Translations under genes and position numbers: made by a program
NCBI RefSeq assembly: GCF_028292705.1
Contig: NZ_JAQGLV010000152.1
Coordinates: 1-33,583, forward strand
Direction: 5' to 3'
DNA from: Collimonas fungivorans
GTDB lineage: Bacteria > Pseudomonadota > Gammaproteobacteria > Burkholderiales > Burkholderiaceae_D
DNA: 33,583 nt
Part shown: positions 24,139 through 33,583 of the stretch, piece by piece
How the letters are laid out: each line of letters opens with the position of its first letter
Numbering within the stretch: position 1 is the stretch's first letter
Notes under the pieces: generated by a model
Told to the model about the DNA's origin: nothing
Seen by the model: the letters and a program-made list of their open reading frames with translations, nothing else
Database searches by the model: none

Positions 24139-24575
24139 AAAACGAAAACATCGCCAGCGGCGTCCGTTGGCAGATCTTCGTCGAGGCCTTGTCGGCGACG
24201 ACGCGGGTCGGCCTGCATCCGCACGAGCACGAGAAGGCGCAGCCGGTGGAGCTGGACATCGAACTGTCCTATCGCACCGGCGGCAGCCAGCACGATGACG
24301 ACGCCGCCTCGGTGATCGACTACGATCATTACTGCGGCGTGATCACGGCTTTCCTGCAGGCCAAGCCGCATACCCGCCTGCTGGAGACGCTGGCGTCGGA
24401 AGTCGCCAGCTTGTCGTTCCGCGAATTCCCGATGCTGGATGAAATCCGGGTTGCGATCCACAAGCCGAAGATTCGTCCCAACACCGCACGGCTGGGCGTG
24501 GCTTCTAGCTGGACGCGCTGGAGTTATGAAACTTTGCTGGTGCTGCAACCGCTGGAAAGCAGCGTCGCAGCTTGA
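24135..24575 (+). CDS. folB: Dihydroneopterin aldolase (FolB family)
   Basis: Folate-synthesis enzyme splitting dihydroneopterin to 6-hydroxymethyl-dihydropterin. The 146-residue product keeps the FolB key residues: Glu in LHPHEHEKAQ (like E. coli E22), Tyr in VIDYDHY (like Y54) and Lys in AIHKPKI (like K100), plus the RVGLHPHE opening strand. The N-terminal ~10 residues extend beyond typical FolB. ATG 24135 overlaps the soxG stop; a terminator follows 32 nt after its own stop, so it closes the sox operon. The context suggests it supplies extra tetrahydrofolate for sarcosine oxidase; a specialised paralogue beside a housekeeping folB elsewhere is likely. Confidence 0.85.
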   Translation: MKNENIASGVRWQIFVEALSATTRVGLHPHEHEKAQPVELDIELSYRTGGSQHDDDAASVIDYDHYCGVITAFLQAKPHTRLLETLASEVASLSFREFPMLDEIRVAIHKPKIRPNTARLGVASSWTRWSYETLLVLQPLESSVAA

Positions 24576-24607
24576 CATTGACATGATGGTAGTAATCTTC
24601 CGAAGGC

Positions 24608-24632
24608 AAGCCCGCATGCGCGGGCTTTTTTT
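24608..24632 (+). terminator. Intrinsic terminator of the sox-folB operon
   Basis: AAGCCCGC pairs with GCGGGCTT (8 bp) around a four-base ATGC loop and runs into seven T residues (24626-24632). It is the clearest plus-strand terminator in the window and marks the end of the betaine island. Confidence 0.92.
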
Positions 24633-24737
24633 ATGCGGCACTGCGGGATAAATTGAATTGGTTTTTTTTCGCGGTAACGCTGCAAGTTGCCCCGGATTCG
24701 TCTACCATTTGCCATGAGCCGCACAATGCAAACCACG

Positions 24738-24749
24738 ATCCCGCGGGAT
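24738..24749. promoter_or_regulatory. Perfect 12-bp palindrome upstream of maeB
   Basis: ATCCCGCGGGAT is an exact palindrome 124-135 bp before the maeB start. The 9-mer GCGGGATAA occurs at its right half (24743-24751) and again exactly 100 bp upstream (24643-24651). GATAAT at about 24821 could be a -10 box with a TG extension. The rest of the 240-nt leader shows nothing recognisable. Confidence 0.35.
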
Positions 24750-24872
24750 AACTTCCCTTTCCAAAAAGCATCTTCCCCAGCAGAGATATCGGTCGCCGAG
24801 AAACCGCATCGATAGACATTGTGATAATGTCGCTGCCACCGAATTTTCATTAGCGTATCCAGGAGACAATCA

Positions 24873-27182
<2,310 letters not shown>

Positions 27183-27191
27183 ACCAGCAAG

Positions 27192-27220
27192 GGGGACAGG
27201 ATGTTTGATCCTGTCCCCCG
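27192..27220. repeat. Perfect 12-bp stem hairpin (REP-like) between convergent genes
   Basis: GGGGGACAGGAT and ATCCTGTCCCCC form a perfect 12-bp stem with a GTTTG loop, 9 nt after maeB and 15 nt before the end of the minus-strand zinc-ribbon gene. No T-run follows on either strand. It could stop transcription both ways; its GGGGACAGG sequence is unlike the flanking coding style and resembles dispersed GGGGACAGG palindromes that I recall from betaproteobacteria. Confidence 0.7.
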
Positions 27221-27235
27221 GCTAGTCCACATGGT

Positions 27236-27526
27236 TCAGTCGAACAGCTCTTGCCAGAAACTCTCTTTTTTCTTCGGCCGGCGATAATCGTTGTACTGCG
27301 ATCCTTGCTGCTCCGGCCGGTATTCGGGCTGGTATTTAGGCTGGTACGGCGCCGGAGCAGCCGGCTGCGCCCTGGCGTTTGTCAGTTCATGGGTTGATTG
27401 CTGGATGATCTTGTCCAGTTCGCCGCGATCCAGCCAGACGCCGCGGCAACCGGGGCAGTAATCGATCTCGATACTTTGCCGCTCGCTCATGACGAGCTCC
27501 TTGTCCTTGCATACAGGGCAATACAT
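27236..27526 (-). CDS. Small zinc-ribbon (TFIIB-type) protein
   Basis: A 96-residue cytoplasmic protein of unknown role. The N-terminal half is a zinc ribbon of the zf-TFIIB type: CPVCK at residues 3-7, then DYCPGCRGVWLDRGELDKII, where the second CxxC and WLDRGEL are hallmarks. The second half is a Pro/Gln/Tyr-rich linker (QPKYQPEYRPEQ) ending in a basic KKK and FWQELFD, a possible short interaction tail. The start at 27526 is preferred because GGAG lies 7 nt upstream; the Met two codons earlier is too close. It is first to be met by the maeB-side hairpin and last of a minus-strand group of three small genes. Confidence 0.8.
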   Translation of the reverse strand: MYCPVCKDKELVMSERQSIEIDYCPGCRGVWLDRGELDKIIQQSTHELTNARAQPAAPAPYQPKYQPEYRPEQQGSQYNDYRRPKKKESFWQELFD

Positions 27527-27586
27527 AAACATTCTCCATAATAGTCAAACGTAACGCGGGCAGGCCGTGCAGGCCCTGCCGCAGGT

Positions 27587-28273
27587 TTACTCTTTGTTGG
27601 CAAATCCCAGCAGCTGCAACAGGCTGATGAACAGGTTGAAAATCGAGACGAACAGGCTGACGGTAGCCATCACGTAATTGGTCTCGCCGCCGCGCACGAT
27701 ATTGTTGGTTTCGAACAGGATCATGCCCGACATCAGCAGCACGAATACCGCGGATACGGTCAGCGACAAGGCCGGGATGCTGAAGAAGATCGCTGCCAGT
27801 CCGGCCACGAAAGCCACCAGCACGCCAACCGTCAGCATGCCGCCCATGAAGGACAGGTCACGTTTGGTGACCAGCGCATAAGCAGACATGCCGAGGAAAA
27901 TGATGGCAGTGCCGGCCAGCGCCATCATCACGGTCAGGCCGCCGTTGGGCAGGCTCAGGTAATGGCTGACGATCGGTCCCAGGGTGTAGCCCATGAAGCC
28001 GGTCAGCGCGAACACCAGTCCCACGCCGAGGCCGCGGTCACGGTATTTTGTGACCAGGAACAGCAAGCCGAAGTAACCGGCCAGCGTGATGATGATGCCG
28101 GGAGCCGGCAGGCTGAATGCTATCGAGGCGCCGGCGACGATGGCGCTGAAACCCAGGCACAGCGACAACAGCAGGTAAGTGTTGCGCAAGACCTGGCGGG
28201 CGGCGCCATCCATCACCGTGGTGGCGGAATACCTGGCGCTGCTGTTTCTGAGAGTGTTGTAACGGTTATTCAT
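27587..28273 (-). CDS. Bax inhibitor-1/YccA family inner-membrane protein
   Basis: A 228-residue integral membrane protein with seven hydrophobic helices after a 30-residue polar N terminus. The family pattern is visible: NTYLLLSLCLGFSAIVAGA in the first helix, GLVFALTGFMGYTLGPIVSHY in the third, ALVTKRDLSFMGG after the fourth, and a final IFNLFISLLQLLGF. YccA in E. coli modulates FtsH proteolysis; YbhL-type members are proposed ion or stress regulators. The SD is weak (AAAGA). It sits 17 nt after the ribosome-hibernation-like gene on the same strand, so the two are probably co-transcribed. Confidence 0.88.
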   Translation of the reverse strand: MNNRYNTLRNSSARYSATTVMDGAARQVLRNTYLLLSLCLGFSAIVAGASIAFSLPAPGIIITLAGYFGLLFLVTKYRDRGLGVGLVFALTGFMGYTLGPIVSHYLSLPNGGLTVMMALAGTAIIFLGMSAYALVTKRDLSFMGGMLTVGVLVAFVAGLAAIFFSIPALSLTVSAVFVLLMSGMILFETNNIVRGGETNYVMATVSLFVSIFNLFISLLQLLGFANKE

Positions 28274-28290
28274 GATGGTCTTTCGTAAAA

Positions 28291-28653
28291 TTAGATAAGG
28301 GCGGCTTCGCTGATAGGCACCGTGTATTTGGTATGCCGGATCGATTTCGCCCGTGACAGCAGGCGGTCAATCGCTTGCGCGGCACGATGCGCAGCCTGGT
28401 CGACCATGGCGGCGACATCGTTTCCTTTTTCGGTGACGACCACGGTCGGCAAGCCGGGCAAGGTCAGCTGGATCTGGCAATGCTTGTCGATCCCGCCCTT
28501 GGGGCCGTTCTGGTCGCTGATGCGCACTTTCATGGCCTGGATGCTGTATTGCTTCCTGTCGAGCGCCAGGCTCAAGCGATGGCTAACGTACTCGCGCAGT
28601 CTGCGGCTGAGTTTTACACCTTTGGTAGCGACGATGGCGATAGTCGGTTTCAT
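28291..28653 (-). CDS. HPF/RaiA-family ribosome-associated protein
   Basis: A 120-residue protein of the S30AE class that binds ribosomes during slow growth. It shows the strand-helix start PTIAIVATKGVKLSRRLREYVSHRLSLAL, a middle VRISDQNGPKGGIDKHCQIQL (the usual HPF core is similar) and a helix DVAAMVDQAAHRAAQAIDRLL. It lacks the long C-terminal dimerisation domain of long HPF. The start at 28653 has GGAG 6 nt upstream; a TTG codon before it would add one residue. It is divergent from nhaR with a 98-nt gap and likely leads the small minus-strand operon. Confidence 0.8.
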   Translation of the reverse strand: MKPTIAIVATKGVKLSRRLREYVSHRLSLALDRKQYSIQAMKVRISDQNGPKGGIDKHCQIQLTLPGLPTVVVTEKGNDVAAMVDQAAHRAAQAIDRLLSRAKSIRHTKYTVPISEAALI

Positions 28654-28751
28654 CAAAGACTCCAGTTCGTTTCAGGAGAAACCATCATATAACCGCGACA
28701 CAAACTTAAAAAGCGAAGATAATCGAAGAATTACTTCGGAAAAACAGAACA

Positions 28752-29672
28752 ATGAAATCATCTGGACTGAATTTTCGCCACCTACATTATTTCTGGGTGG
28801 TGGCCAAGGAGGGCAGCGTTACGCGCGCCGCCGAACGCCTGGGGCTGGCGGTGCAGACCGTCAGCGCCCAGCTGTCGCTGCTGGAACAGGCGGTAGGAAA
28901 GTCGCTGCTGGCGCCGCAAGGCCGGCGCCTGGTATTGACCGAGGCGGGGCGCCTGGCGCTGGGTTATGCCGACCAGATTTTCTTATTGGGTGAACAGATG
29001 CAGGAGGCGCTTGCCGCCGCCGACGATGAGCCCACCTTGCGGCTGGCGGTCGGCATTTCGGATTCGCTGCCGAAGCTGATCTCGTCGCGCCTGCTGGAAG
29101 CGGCATTGCGCTTGCCGCAGCGGGTGAAACTGGTGTGTTTCGAGGACAAGTTCGAGTCGCTGCTGGGCGACCTCACCATGCACAAGCTGGACGTGGTGCT
29201 GACCGACCGGCCGGCGCCTTCCGGCGCGGCGTTGCGCGTGTTCAGCCATTTGCTCGGAGAGAGCGACATCGCGCTGTTTGGCAGCAAGGAGCTGGCCAAG
29301 CGTTATCGCGCAAAATTCCCGGCCAGCCTGAGCGGCGCGCCTCTGCTGCTGCCGACCCGCAACAACGTGATCCGCGGCCGCATCGACCATTGGTTCGAAG
29401 CGCATGAGCTGCGGCCGGATGTGGTCGGCGAGTTCGATGACAATGCGCTGCTGAACACCTTCGGCCGCAACGGCCTGGGCCTGTTTCCGGCGCCGTCGGC
29501 GCTCGCCGCGGATGTCGAGGAACAGTTCGGCGCGGTGCTGATCGGCGAGCTGGAGCAGGTGCATGAGCAATTTTATGCGGTGTCGAATGAGCGCAAGATC
29601 AAGCATCCGGCGGTGGAGGCGATTCTGTCGGCGATACATGGACGGGTGTTCACCCCGGTCAAGCGCAAATAA
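28752..29672 (+). CDS. nhaR: LysR-family regulator NhaR
   Basis: DNA-binding activator of 306 residues resembling E. coli NhaR, which responds to sodium and controls the NhaA antiporter and other genes. The N-terminal winged helix includes LNFRHLHYFWVVAKEGSVTRAAERL (the HLHYFW..EGSV start is characteristic of NhaR). The effector domain keeps CFEDKFESLLGDLTMHKLDVVLTDRP, GEFDDNALLNTFG and a terminal NERKIKHPAVEAI. The SD of ATG 28752 is weak. No nhaA lies within the window, so its target is elsewhere, or it controls the divergent HPF/BI-1 genes. It ends 1 nt from the stop of the convergent AraC gene. Confidence 0.85.
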   Translation: MKSSGLNFRHLHYFWVVAKEGSVTRAAERLGLAVQTVSAQLSLLEQAVGKSLLAPQGRRLVLTEAGRLALGYADQIFLLGEQMQEALAAADDEPTLRLAVGISDSLPKLISSRLLEAALRLPQRVKLVCFEDKFESLLGDLTMHKLDVVLTDRPAPSGAALRVFSHLLGESDIALFGSKELAKRYRAKFPASLSGAPLLLPTRNNVIRGRIDHWFEAHELRPDVVGEFDDNALLNTFGRNGLGLFPAPSALAADVEEQFGAVLIGELEQVHEQFYAVSNERKIKHPAVEAILSAIHGRVFTPVKRK

Positions 29673-29673
29673 G

Positions 29674-30687
29674 CTAGATCCCCGCCAAGGCACGCCGATG
29701 CTCGCCCGGACTGCTTCCGGTCCATTTCTTGAAGGCCCGATGGAAGGCGCTGGAGTCGGCAAAACCAAGGCTGACGGCGATCTCTTCTATGCTCCTGGCG
29801 GAGCCGCTCAGATAATTGATCGCCAGGTCGCGCCGCAAATTGTCCTTAATCGCCTGGTACGACTGCCCCTCCTGGCCGAGCTTGCGGCGCAGGGTCGAGG
29901 CCGGCGTGTTGAGCTGTTTCGACAGGCTGTCGAAGTCCGACCATTCGGTCAGCGGCAGCTGGCGCAACCGGCGGCGGATGGTCGCCGCCAGGCTGTCGTG
30001 GTTGCTGTATTTTACCAGCAGGTTGCCGGGCGCCTCGCGCAGGAAAGGTTGCAGCGTGCGCTGGTTCTGCACGATCGGCAAAGCCAGGCAGGCAGCATCG
30101 AAGGTAATGCTGGTCTGCGGCTGGCCGAAGCGGGCTTGGTCGCAAAAGCGGATCTTGTAGTCGAGGCTGGCCAGCGGTTCTGCGCAGCGGAAATCCGCCG
30201 ACAGCAGCTGGATGCGGCGTCCGATCAGCCAGCTGCCGATGCCGTGCACGATCATCAGGAAGGCGCCGTAGGCAAACATGCGGCGCGGATCGCCGCTGTC
30301 GCTGATGGCGATGCGCGCCAGGCCATCTTGTTCGGAGAGCGTCGCCGACATATCGTCCAGCACCAGCCGCAGGAAATCCAGCATGCGCCCGAGGGCCTTG
30401 CCGAGGCTGGCGCTGTGCAGGGCGCTGCGGCACAGCATGTTGAAGCTGCCGACCCGCATCGGATGGCTGTCCATGCCGAAAAATTCGTCGTCCATGGCGT
30501 GCGCGATCAGGTACCACAGCCGGCCGTAGTTGGCGGCGGCGACCCGGGCATGCGGTTCTTTCAGCCAGCGTGGCGCGATGCCGGCCTGCAGCAGCAGCGT
30601 TTCGGTATCCATGCCGCGTTGGCGCATGCTGTGCAGCGCTTCATCGACGAAGCTGATGGCGATCGTTCCCTTTTCCCAGTCTTCCAT
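29674..30687 (-). CDS. AraC-family transcriptional regulator
   Basis: Regulator with an N-terminal ligand-sensing domain of the OruR/Arabinose-bd-like type (GIAPRWLKEPHARVAAANYGRLW; MLCRSALHSASLGKALGRMLDF) and a C-terminal AraC helix-turn-helix (FDSLSKQLNTPASTLRRKL; IEEIAVSLGFADSSAFHRAFKKWTG). The SSAFHRAFKKWTG end is diagnostic. The start is uncertain: Met at 30687 (MEDWEKGT) gives 337 residues and begins just before the conserved part; a Met at 30744 adds 19 poorly conserved residues. Neither has a good SD. It diverges from an acyl-CoA synthetase operon, its likely target; the inducer may be a fatty or branched acid. Confidence 0.8.
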   Translation of the reverse strand: MEDWEKGTIAISFVDEALHSMRQRGMDTETLLLQAGIAPRWLKEPHARVAAANYGRLWYLIAHAMDDEFFGMDSHPMRVGSFNMLCRSALHSASLGKALGRMLDFLRLVLDDMSATLSEQDGLARIAISDSGDPRRMFAYGAFLMIVHGIGSWLIGRRIQLLSADFRCAEPLASLDYKIRFCDQARFGQPQTSITFDAACLALPIVQNQRTLQPFLREAPGNLLVKYSNHDSLAATIRRRLRQLPLTEWSDFDSLSKQLNTPASTLRRKLGQEGQSYQAIKDNLRRDLAINYLSGSARSIEEIAVSLGFADSSAFHRAFKKWTGSSPGEHRRALAGI

Positions 30688-30848
30688 AAGTCCATTTGCC
30701 TTGGTATTGCAATTTCGATCAATCCCGCTGATCGCTTTTGACATGGCTGCCAGTCACTAATTATCCTAGACTAAGCTGCAGTCGTTCCATTTCTGATAAC
30801 AACAAGAGCCGGTCAGGCCTGCCATTTTAGGTCAAGAGGAGAACACGC

Positions 30849-32531
30849 ATGTCATCTGCTTTGCCAGCCGATGCCCCGGCCGCGGGCGAAAACATCCCGG
30901 ATTATGCCCAGTTTTACGCCGAATTCAGCGCCGACAGCATCGCCGCCGAGCTGTCCGGTAACCTGCAAACCGGGATCAATGCCTGTGTCGAATGCTGCGA
31001 CCGGCACGCGACTCCCGGCCATGACCGTATAGCATTGCTTTGGGAAGGCAAGGATGGCCGCAGCGCCAGTTACACCTTCGCCCAGCTCAAGGAATTGTCG
31101 GGGCGCTTCGCCAATTTCCTGAAGCAGCAGGGCGTCCAGCCTGGTGATCGCGTCGCCGGATTATTGCCGCGTACGCCGGAACTGCTGGTTGCGATCCTCG
31201 GCACCTGGCGCGCCGGCGCGGTGTACCAGCCCTTGTTTACTGCCTTCGGTTCGAAATCGATTGAATACCGGGTAGCCGCCAGCGAGGCGAAACTGATCGT
31301 TACCGATGCCGATAACCGCCACAAGCTGGCGGAAGTGCTGGATTGTCCGCCCATCATGACCGTTATGACTGCCGCCGATGCAACGCCGGCCGGCGACTTC
31401 GGTTTCTGGCCGGAACTGGAACAGCAGTCGAGCGAGTTTGCGCCGGTGATGCGCAAAGCTGACGACGCTTTCATCATGTTGTTTACTTCAGGTACGACCG
31501 GGCCGGCCAAGGGTGTTGCGGTACCGCTGCGGGCGATGCTGGCGTTTTATGTCTACACGCGCTACGCAATGGATGTGCGGCCGGAAGACGCTTTCTGGAA
31601 TATCGCCGATCCCGGCTGGGCCTATGGCTTGTATTACTGCGTGACCGGGCCGATGCTGATGGGCCACGCGATCACCTTCTATGAAGGTTCGTTCACGGTC
31701 GAGAGCACCTACCGGATCATCGACAAATACAAGATCACCAATCTTGCCGGTTCGCCTACCGCGTACCGGCTGCTGATTGCCGGCGGTGCGGAAGCAGCGG
31801 CGCCGGTCAAGGGCCAGCTGCGCGCCGTCAGCAGCGCCGGCGAACCGCTGAATCCCGAAGTGATCCGCTGGTTCCGCCAACACCTGGCCTGCCTGATCAA
31901 CGATCATTACGGCCAGACTGAAACGGGCATGGTGTTGTGCAACCACCATGGCCTGCGGCATGAGGTGCACATGGGTTCGGCCGGCCTTGCCATGCCCGGC
32001 TACCGGCTGGCGGTGCTAGACGACGACCAGAACGAACTGGGAGTGGGACAGCCCGGCGTGCTGGCGGTGGACCGCCGCCATTCTCCGGTGTACTGGTTCC
32101 AGGGCTATTGGCAGCAGGATGCTAACGACGACGACTATTACATCACCGGCGATACGGTCGAGACGAACCAGGACGGCAGCATCAGCTTTATCGGGCGCGG
32201 CGACGATATCATTACCTCCTCCGGTTATCGCATAGGTCCGTTCGATGTCGAAAGCGCGTTGCTGGAGCATGCGGCGGTGATGGAAGCTGCCGTGGTCGGC
32301 AAGCCGGATCCCGAGCGCACTGAACTGGTCAAGGCTTTTGTCGTCTTAAGTACAGGCTACCAAGCCAGTGCGGAACTGGTCGCCGAGCTGCAGCAATATG
32401 TCAAGCACCGGCTAGCGGCGCATTCTTATCCGCGCGAAATCGAATTTTTAACTGAACTGCCAAAAACGCCTAGCGGCAAACTGCAGCGCTTCATCTTGCG
32501 CAACCAGGAAATCGCCAAGGCTAAAATTTAA
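30849..32531 (+). CDS. AMP-forming acyl-CoA synthetase
   Basis: Activates a carboxylic acid to its CoA thioester using ATP. The 560-residue protein has the AMP-binding loop [13 protein letters not shown], the [10 protein letters not shown] and YGQTETG motifs, YITGDTVE, and the C-terminal catalytic lysine in [12 protein letters not shown]. It resembles acetyl/propionyl or medium-chain ligases; the chain length cannot be read with certainty. ATG 30849 has an AGAGGAGA ribosome site about 7 nt upstream. A dehydrogenase follows after 14 nt, so the two form an operon opposite an AraC regulator. Confidence 0.88.
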   Translation: MSSALPADAPAAGENIPDYAQFYAEFSADSIAAELSGNLQTGINACVECCDRHATPGHDRIALLWEGKDGRSASYTFAQLKELSGRFANFLKQQGVQPGDRVAGLLPRTPELLVAILGTWRAGAVYQPLFTAFGSKSIEYRVAASEAKLIVTDADNRHKLAEVLDCPPIMTVMTAADATPAGDFGFWPELEQQSSEFAPVMRKADDAFIMLFTSGTTGPAKGVAVPLRAMLAFYVYTRYAMDVRPEDAFWNIADPGWAYGLYYCVTGPMLMGHAITFYEGSFTVESTYRIIDKYKITNLAGSPTAYRLLIAGGAEAAAPVKGQLRAVSSAGEPLNPEVIRWFRQHLACLINDHYGQTETGMVLCNHHGLRHEVHMGSAGLAMPGYRLAVLDDDQNELGVGQPGVLAVDRRHSPVYWFQGYWQQDANDDDYYITGDTVETNQDGSISFIGRGDDIITSSGYRIGPFDVESALLEHAAVMEAAVVGKPDPERTELVKAFVVLSTGYQASAELVAELQQYVKHRLAAHSYPREIEFLTELPKTPSGKLQRFILRNQEIAKAKI

Positions 32532-32545
32532 AGAAGAGAAAAACC

Positions 32546-33313
32546 ATGCAAATCGAAAATAATGTATTCCTGATCAGCGGCGGCGGTTCCGGCCTGGGCG
32601 CGGCGACTGCCGCCATGCTGGTGCAGGGCGGCGCCAGGGTGGTGATCGCCGACATCAACCAGGAAGCCGGCGCCGCACTGGCGACGCAGCTGGGCGCCAA
32701 CGCCCGTTTTGTCGCCACCGACGTGTGCAGCGAGGCCAGCGCGGCGGAAGCCGTCAACACGGCGCTGACGGTGTTCGGCGGCTTGCATGGGCTGGTCAGC
32801 TGCGCAGGCGTGGCGCCGGCCAAGCGCATCGTCGGCAAAGAAGGGCCGCATGGCCTGGAAGATTTCGCGCGGGTGGTCCAGATCAACCTGATCGGCACCT
32901 TCAACATGATGCGCCTGGCGGCCGATGCGATGAGCAAGGGCGAGCCGAATGCCGACGGCGAGCGCGGCGTGATCATCAATACCGCCTCGGTGGCTGCGTT
33001 CGACGGCCAGATCGGCCAGGCCGCTTACGCTTCGTCCAAGGGCGGGGTAGTGGCGTTGACCTTGCCGGCGGCGCGCGAACTGTCGCGCCACGGCATCCGC
33101 GTGATGACGATTGCGCCAGGCATCATGGAAACGCCGATGCTGCTCGGCATGCCGGCAGAAGTGCAGGAGGCGCTCGGAAAAATGGTGCCGTTCCCGCCGC
33201 GGCTGGGCAAGCCGGCTGAATTCTCGGCATTGGTGAAGACCATCGTCGAGACGGTCTACCTGAACGGCGAAGTGATCCGTCTCGACGGCGGGATCCGGTT
33301 GGCGCCGAAGTAA
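32546..33313 (+). CDS. HSD10-like short-chain dehydrogenase (3-hydroxyacyl-CoA dehydrogenase)
   Basis: NAD-dependent dehydrogenase of 255 residues that closely resembles human HSD17B10, which oxidises 3-hydroxyacyl-CoA and 2-methyl-3-hydroxybutyryl-CoA (isoleucine breakdown). It has the cofactor loop SGGGSGLG (11-18), SCAGVAPA, the catalytic Ser in [11 protein letters not shown] and YASSK. The tail [17 protein letters not shown] and [13 protein letters not shown] is the HSD10 ending. GAAAAG-type SD precedes ATG 32546. Together with the acyl-CoA synthetase it suggests oxidation of a short or branched acid; the thiolase and acyl-CoA dehydrogenase are not in the window. Confidence 0.88.
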   Translation: MQIENNVFLISGGGSGLGAATAAMLVQGGARVVIADINQEAGAALATQLGANARFVATDVCSEASAAEAVNTALTVFGGLHGLVSCAGVAPAKRIVGKEGPHGLEDFARVVQINLIGTFNMMRLAADAMSKGEPNADGERGVIINTASVAAFDGQIGQAAYASSKGGVVALTLPAARELSRHGIRVMTIAPGIMETPMLLGMPAEVQEALGKMVPFPPRLGKPAEFSALVKTIVETVYLNGEVIRLDGGIRLAPK

Positions 33314-33317
33314 CAGC

Positions 33318-33339
33318 CCGGTCTAACGGCGCAGACCGG
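33318..33339. terminator. Hairpin in the convergent gap after the dehydrogenase
   Basis: CCGGTCT and AGACCGG pair over 7 bp with an 8-nt loop, 5 nt after the stop codon. No T-run follows on either strand, so terminator status is weak. Confidence 0.35.
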
Positions 33340-33371
33340 ATTGCTGGAAAGCAGGGCAGCTGGGCGCAGGC

Positions 33372-33583
33372 TTAGCTGCCTTGTCGTTTTACGATCTCTT
33401 TATTGAAGAAGTCATAGATGCCGTTCTCGCCCATGCGGCGGGCATCGGCCAGCTCGCCGGCCTTGGTCGAATACAGGATCTTGTTGTCCGGGCTGAGCAG
33501 CACCGCAGCCGGGATGCCCTTCTTGATCGGGTTGCCGTAAGACTGGGCGACATCGAGATTCTTGTCGAAATTGCCGACATCGA
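33372..33583 (-). CDS. Thioredoxin-fold protein, C-terminal fragment (runs off right edge)
   Basis: The last 69 codons of a minus-strand gene are visible, ending in TAA at 33372-33374; the frame is open to the window edge with no start inside. The fragment contains NLDVAQSYGNPIKKGIPAAVLLSPDNK, of which GIPAAVLL is the cis-Pro strand of the thioredoxin fold, and ends YDFFNKEIVKRQGS. The CxxC active site would lie outside. It looks like a thioredoxin_7 or TlpA-type protein, perhaps periplasmic; the role is unknown. An overlapping 63-codon ORF on the same strand in another frame is a shadow. Confidence 0.7.
   Translation of the reverse strand, partial: DVGNFDKNLDVAQSYGNPIKKGIPAAVLLSPDNKILYSTKAGELADARRMGENGIYDFFNKEIVKRQGS

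Noticed and set aside
33389-33580. 63-codon minus-strand ORF at the right edge
   Set aside because: Ser/Arg-rich frame; the neighbouring frame encodes a thioredoxin-fold C terminus ending at 33372.

Overview
The window is about 33.6 kb of GC-rich chromosomal DNA. Its gene order and protein styles suggest a betaproteobacterium of the Burkholderiales, most likely an Oxalobacteraceae member such as Collimonas, Herbaspirillum or Janthinobacterium. This is inferred from protein and repeat character, not from a marker gene. Genes are densely packed with good Shine-Dalgarno (SD) sites and many ATGA stop/start overlaps.

Bases 1-24575 form one functional island for uptake and complete oxidation of choline-type quaternary ammonium compounds. 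The first operon is (dgcA outside the window)-dgcB-etfA-etfB-gbcA-gbcB. It demethylates glycine betaine to dimethylglycine (GbcAB) and then to sarcosine (DgcAB, with the EtfAB-like flavoprotein as probable electron acceptor). Next come an orphan betaine-type periplasmic binding protein, a CodA-family cytosine/creatinine deaminase, and a TorF/gcw_chp-type outer-membrane protein on the minus strand. A ProV/ProW-type ABC transporter core, the GlxA/AraC regulator GbdR, a ChoX-type choline-binding protein and the glutathione-independent formaldehyde dehydrogenase FdhA follow. A minus-strand threonine aldolase then diverges from an L-serine dehydratase. The last part is the soxB-soxD-soxA-soxG-folB operon, which oxidises sarcosine to glycine and charges tetrahydrofolate; it ends at a strong terminator (24608-24632). 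Formaldehyde goes to formate through FdhA. Glycine plus methylene-THF would give serine (glyA is not in the window), and serine dehydratase gives pyruvate.

Bases 24633-33583 are a more ordinary neighbourhood. They hold the large NADP-malic enzyme maeB, a minus-strand group of three small genes (zinc-ribbon protein, Bax-inhibitor-1/YccA-family membrane protein, HPF/RaiA-like ribosome protein), an NhaR-type LysR regulator, and an AraC regulator. That regulator diverges from an acyl-CoA synthetase plus an HSD10-like short-chain dehydrogenase. The C-terminal end of a thioredoxin-fold protein runs off the right edge.

No CRISPR array, prophage, insertion sequence, rRNA or tRNA was seen. The enzymes belong to known families. 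The less ordinary points are a translationally coupled 24-codon leader ORF in front of the serine dehydratase, clusters of CTTGTC/TGTCG motifs in the two large divergent promoter regions, a sigma-54-like promoter inside one of them, two binding proteins separated from a single transporter core, a CodA homologue with Cys in place of the Asp next to the catalytic Asp, and REP-like palindromes.
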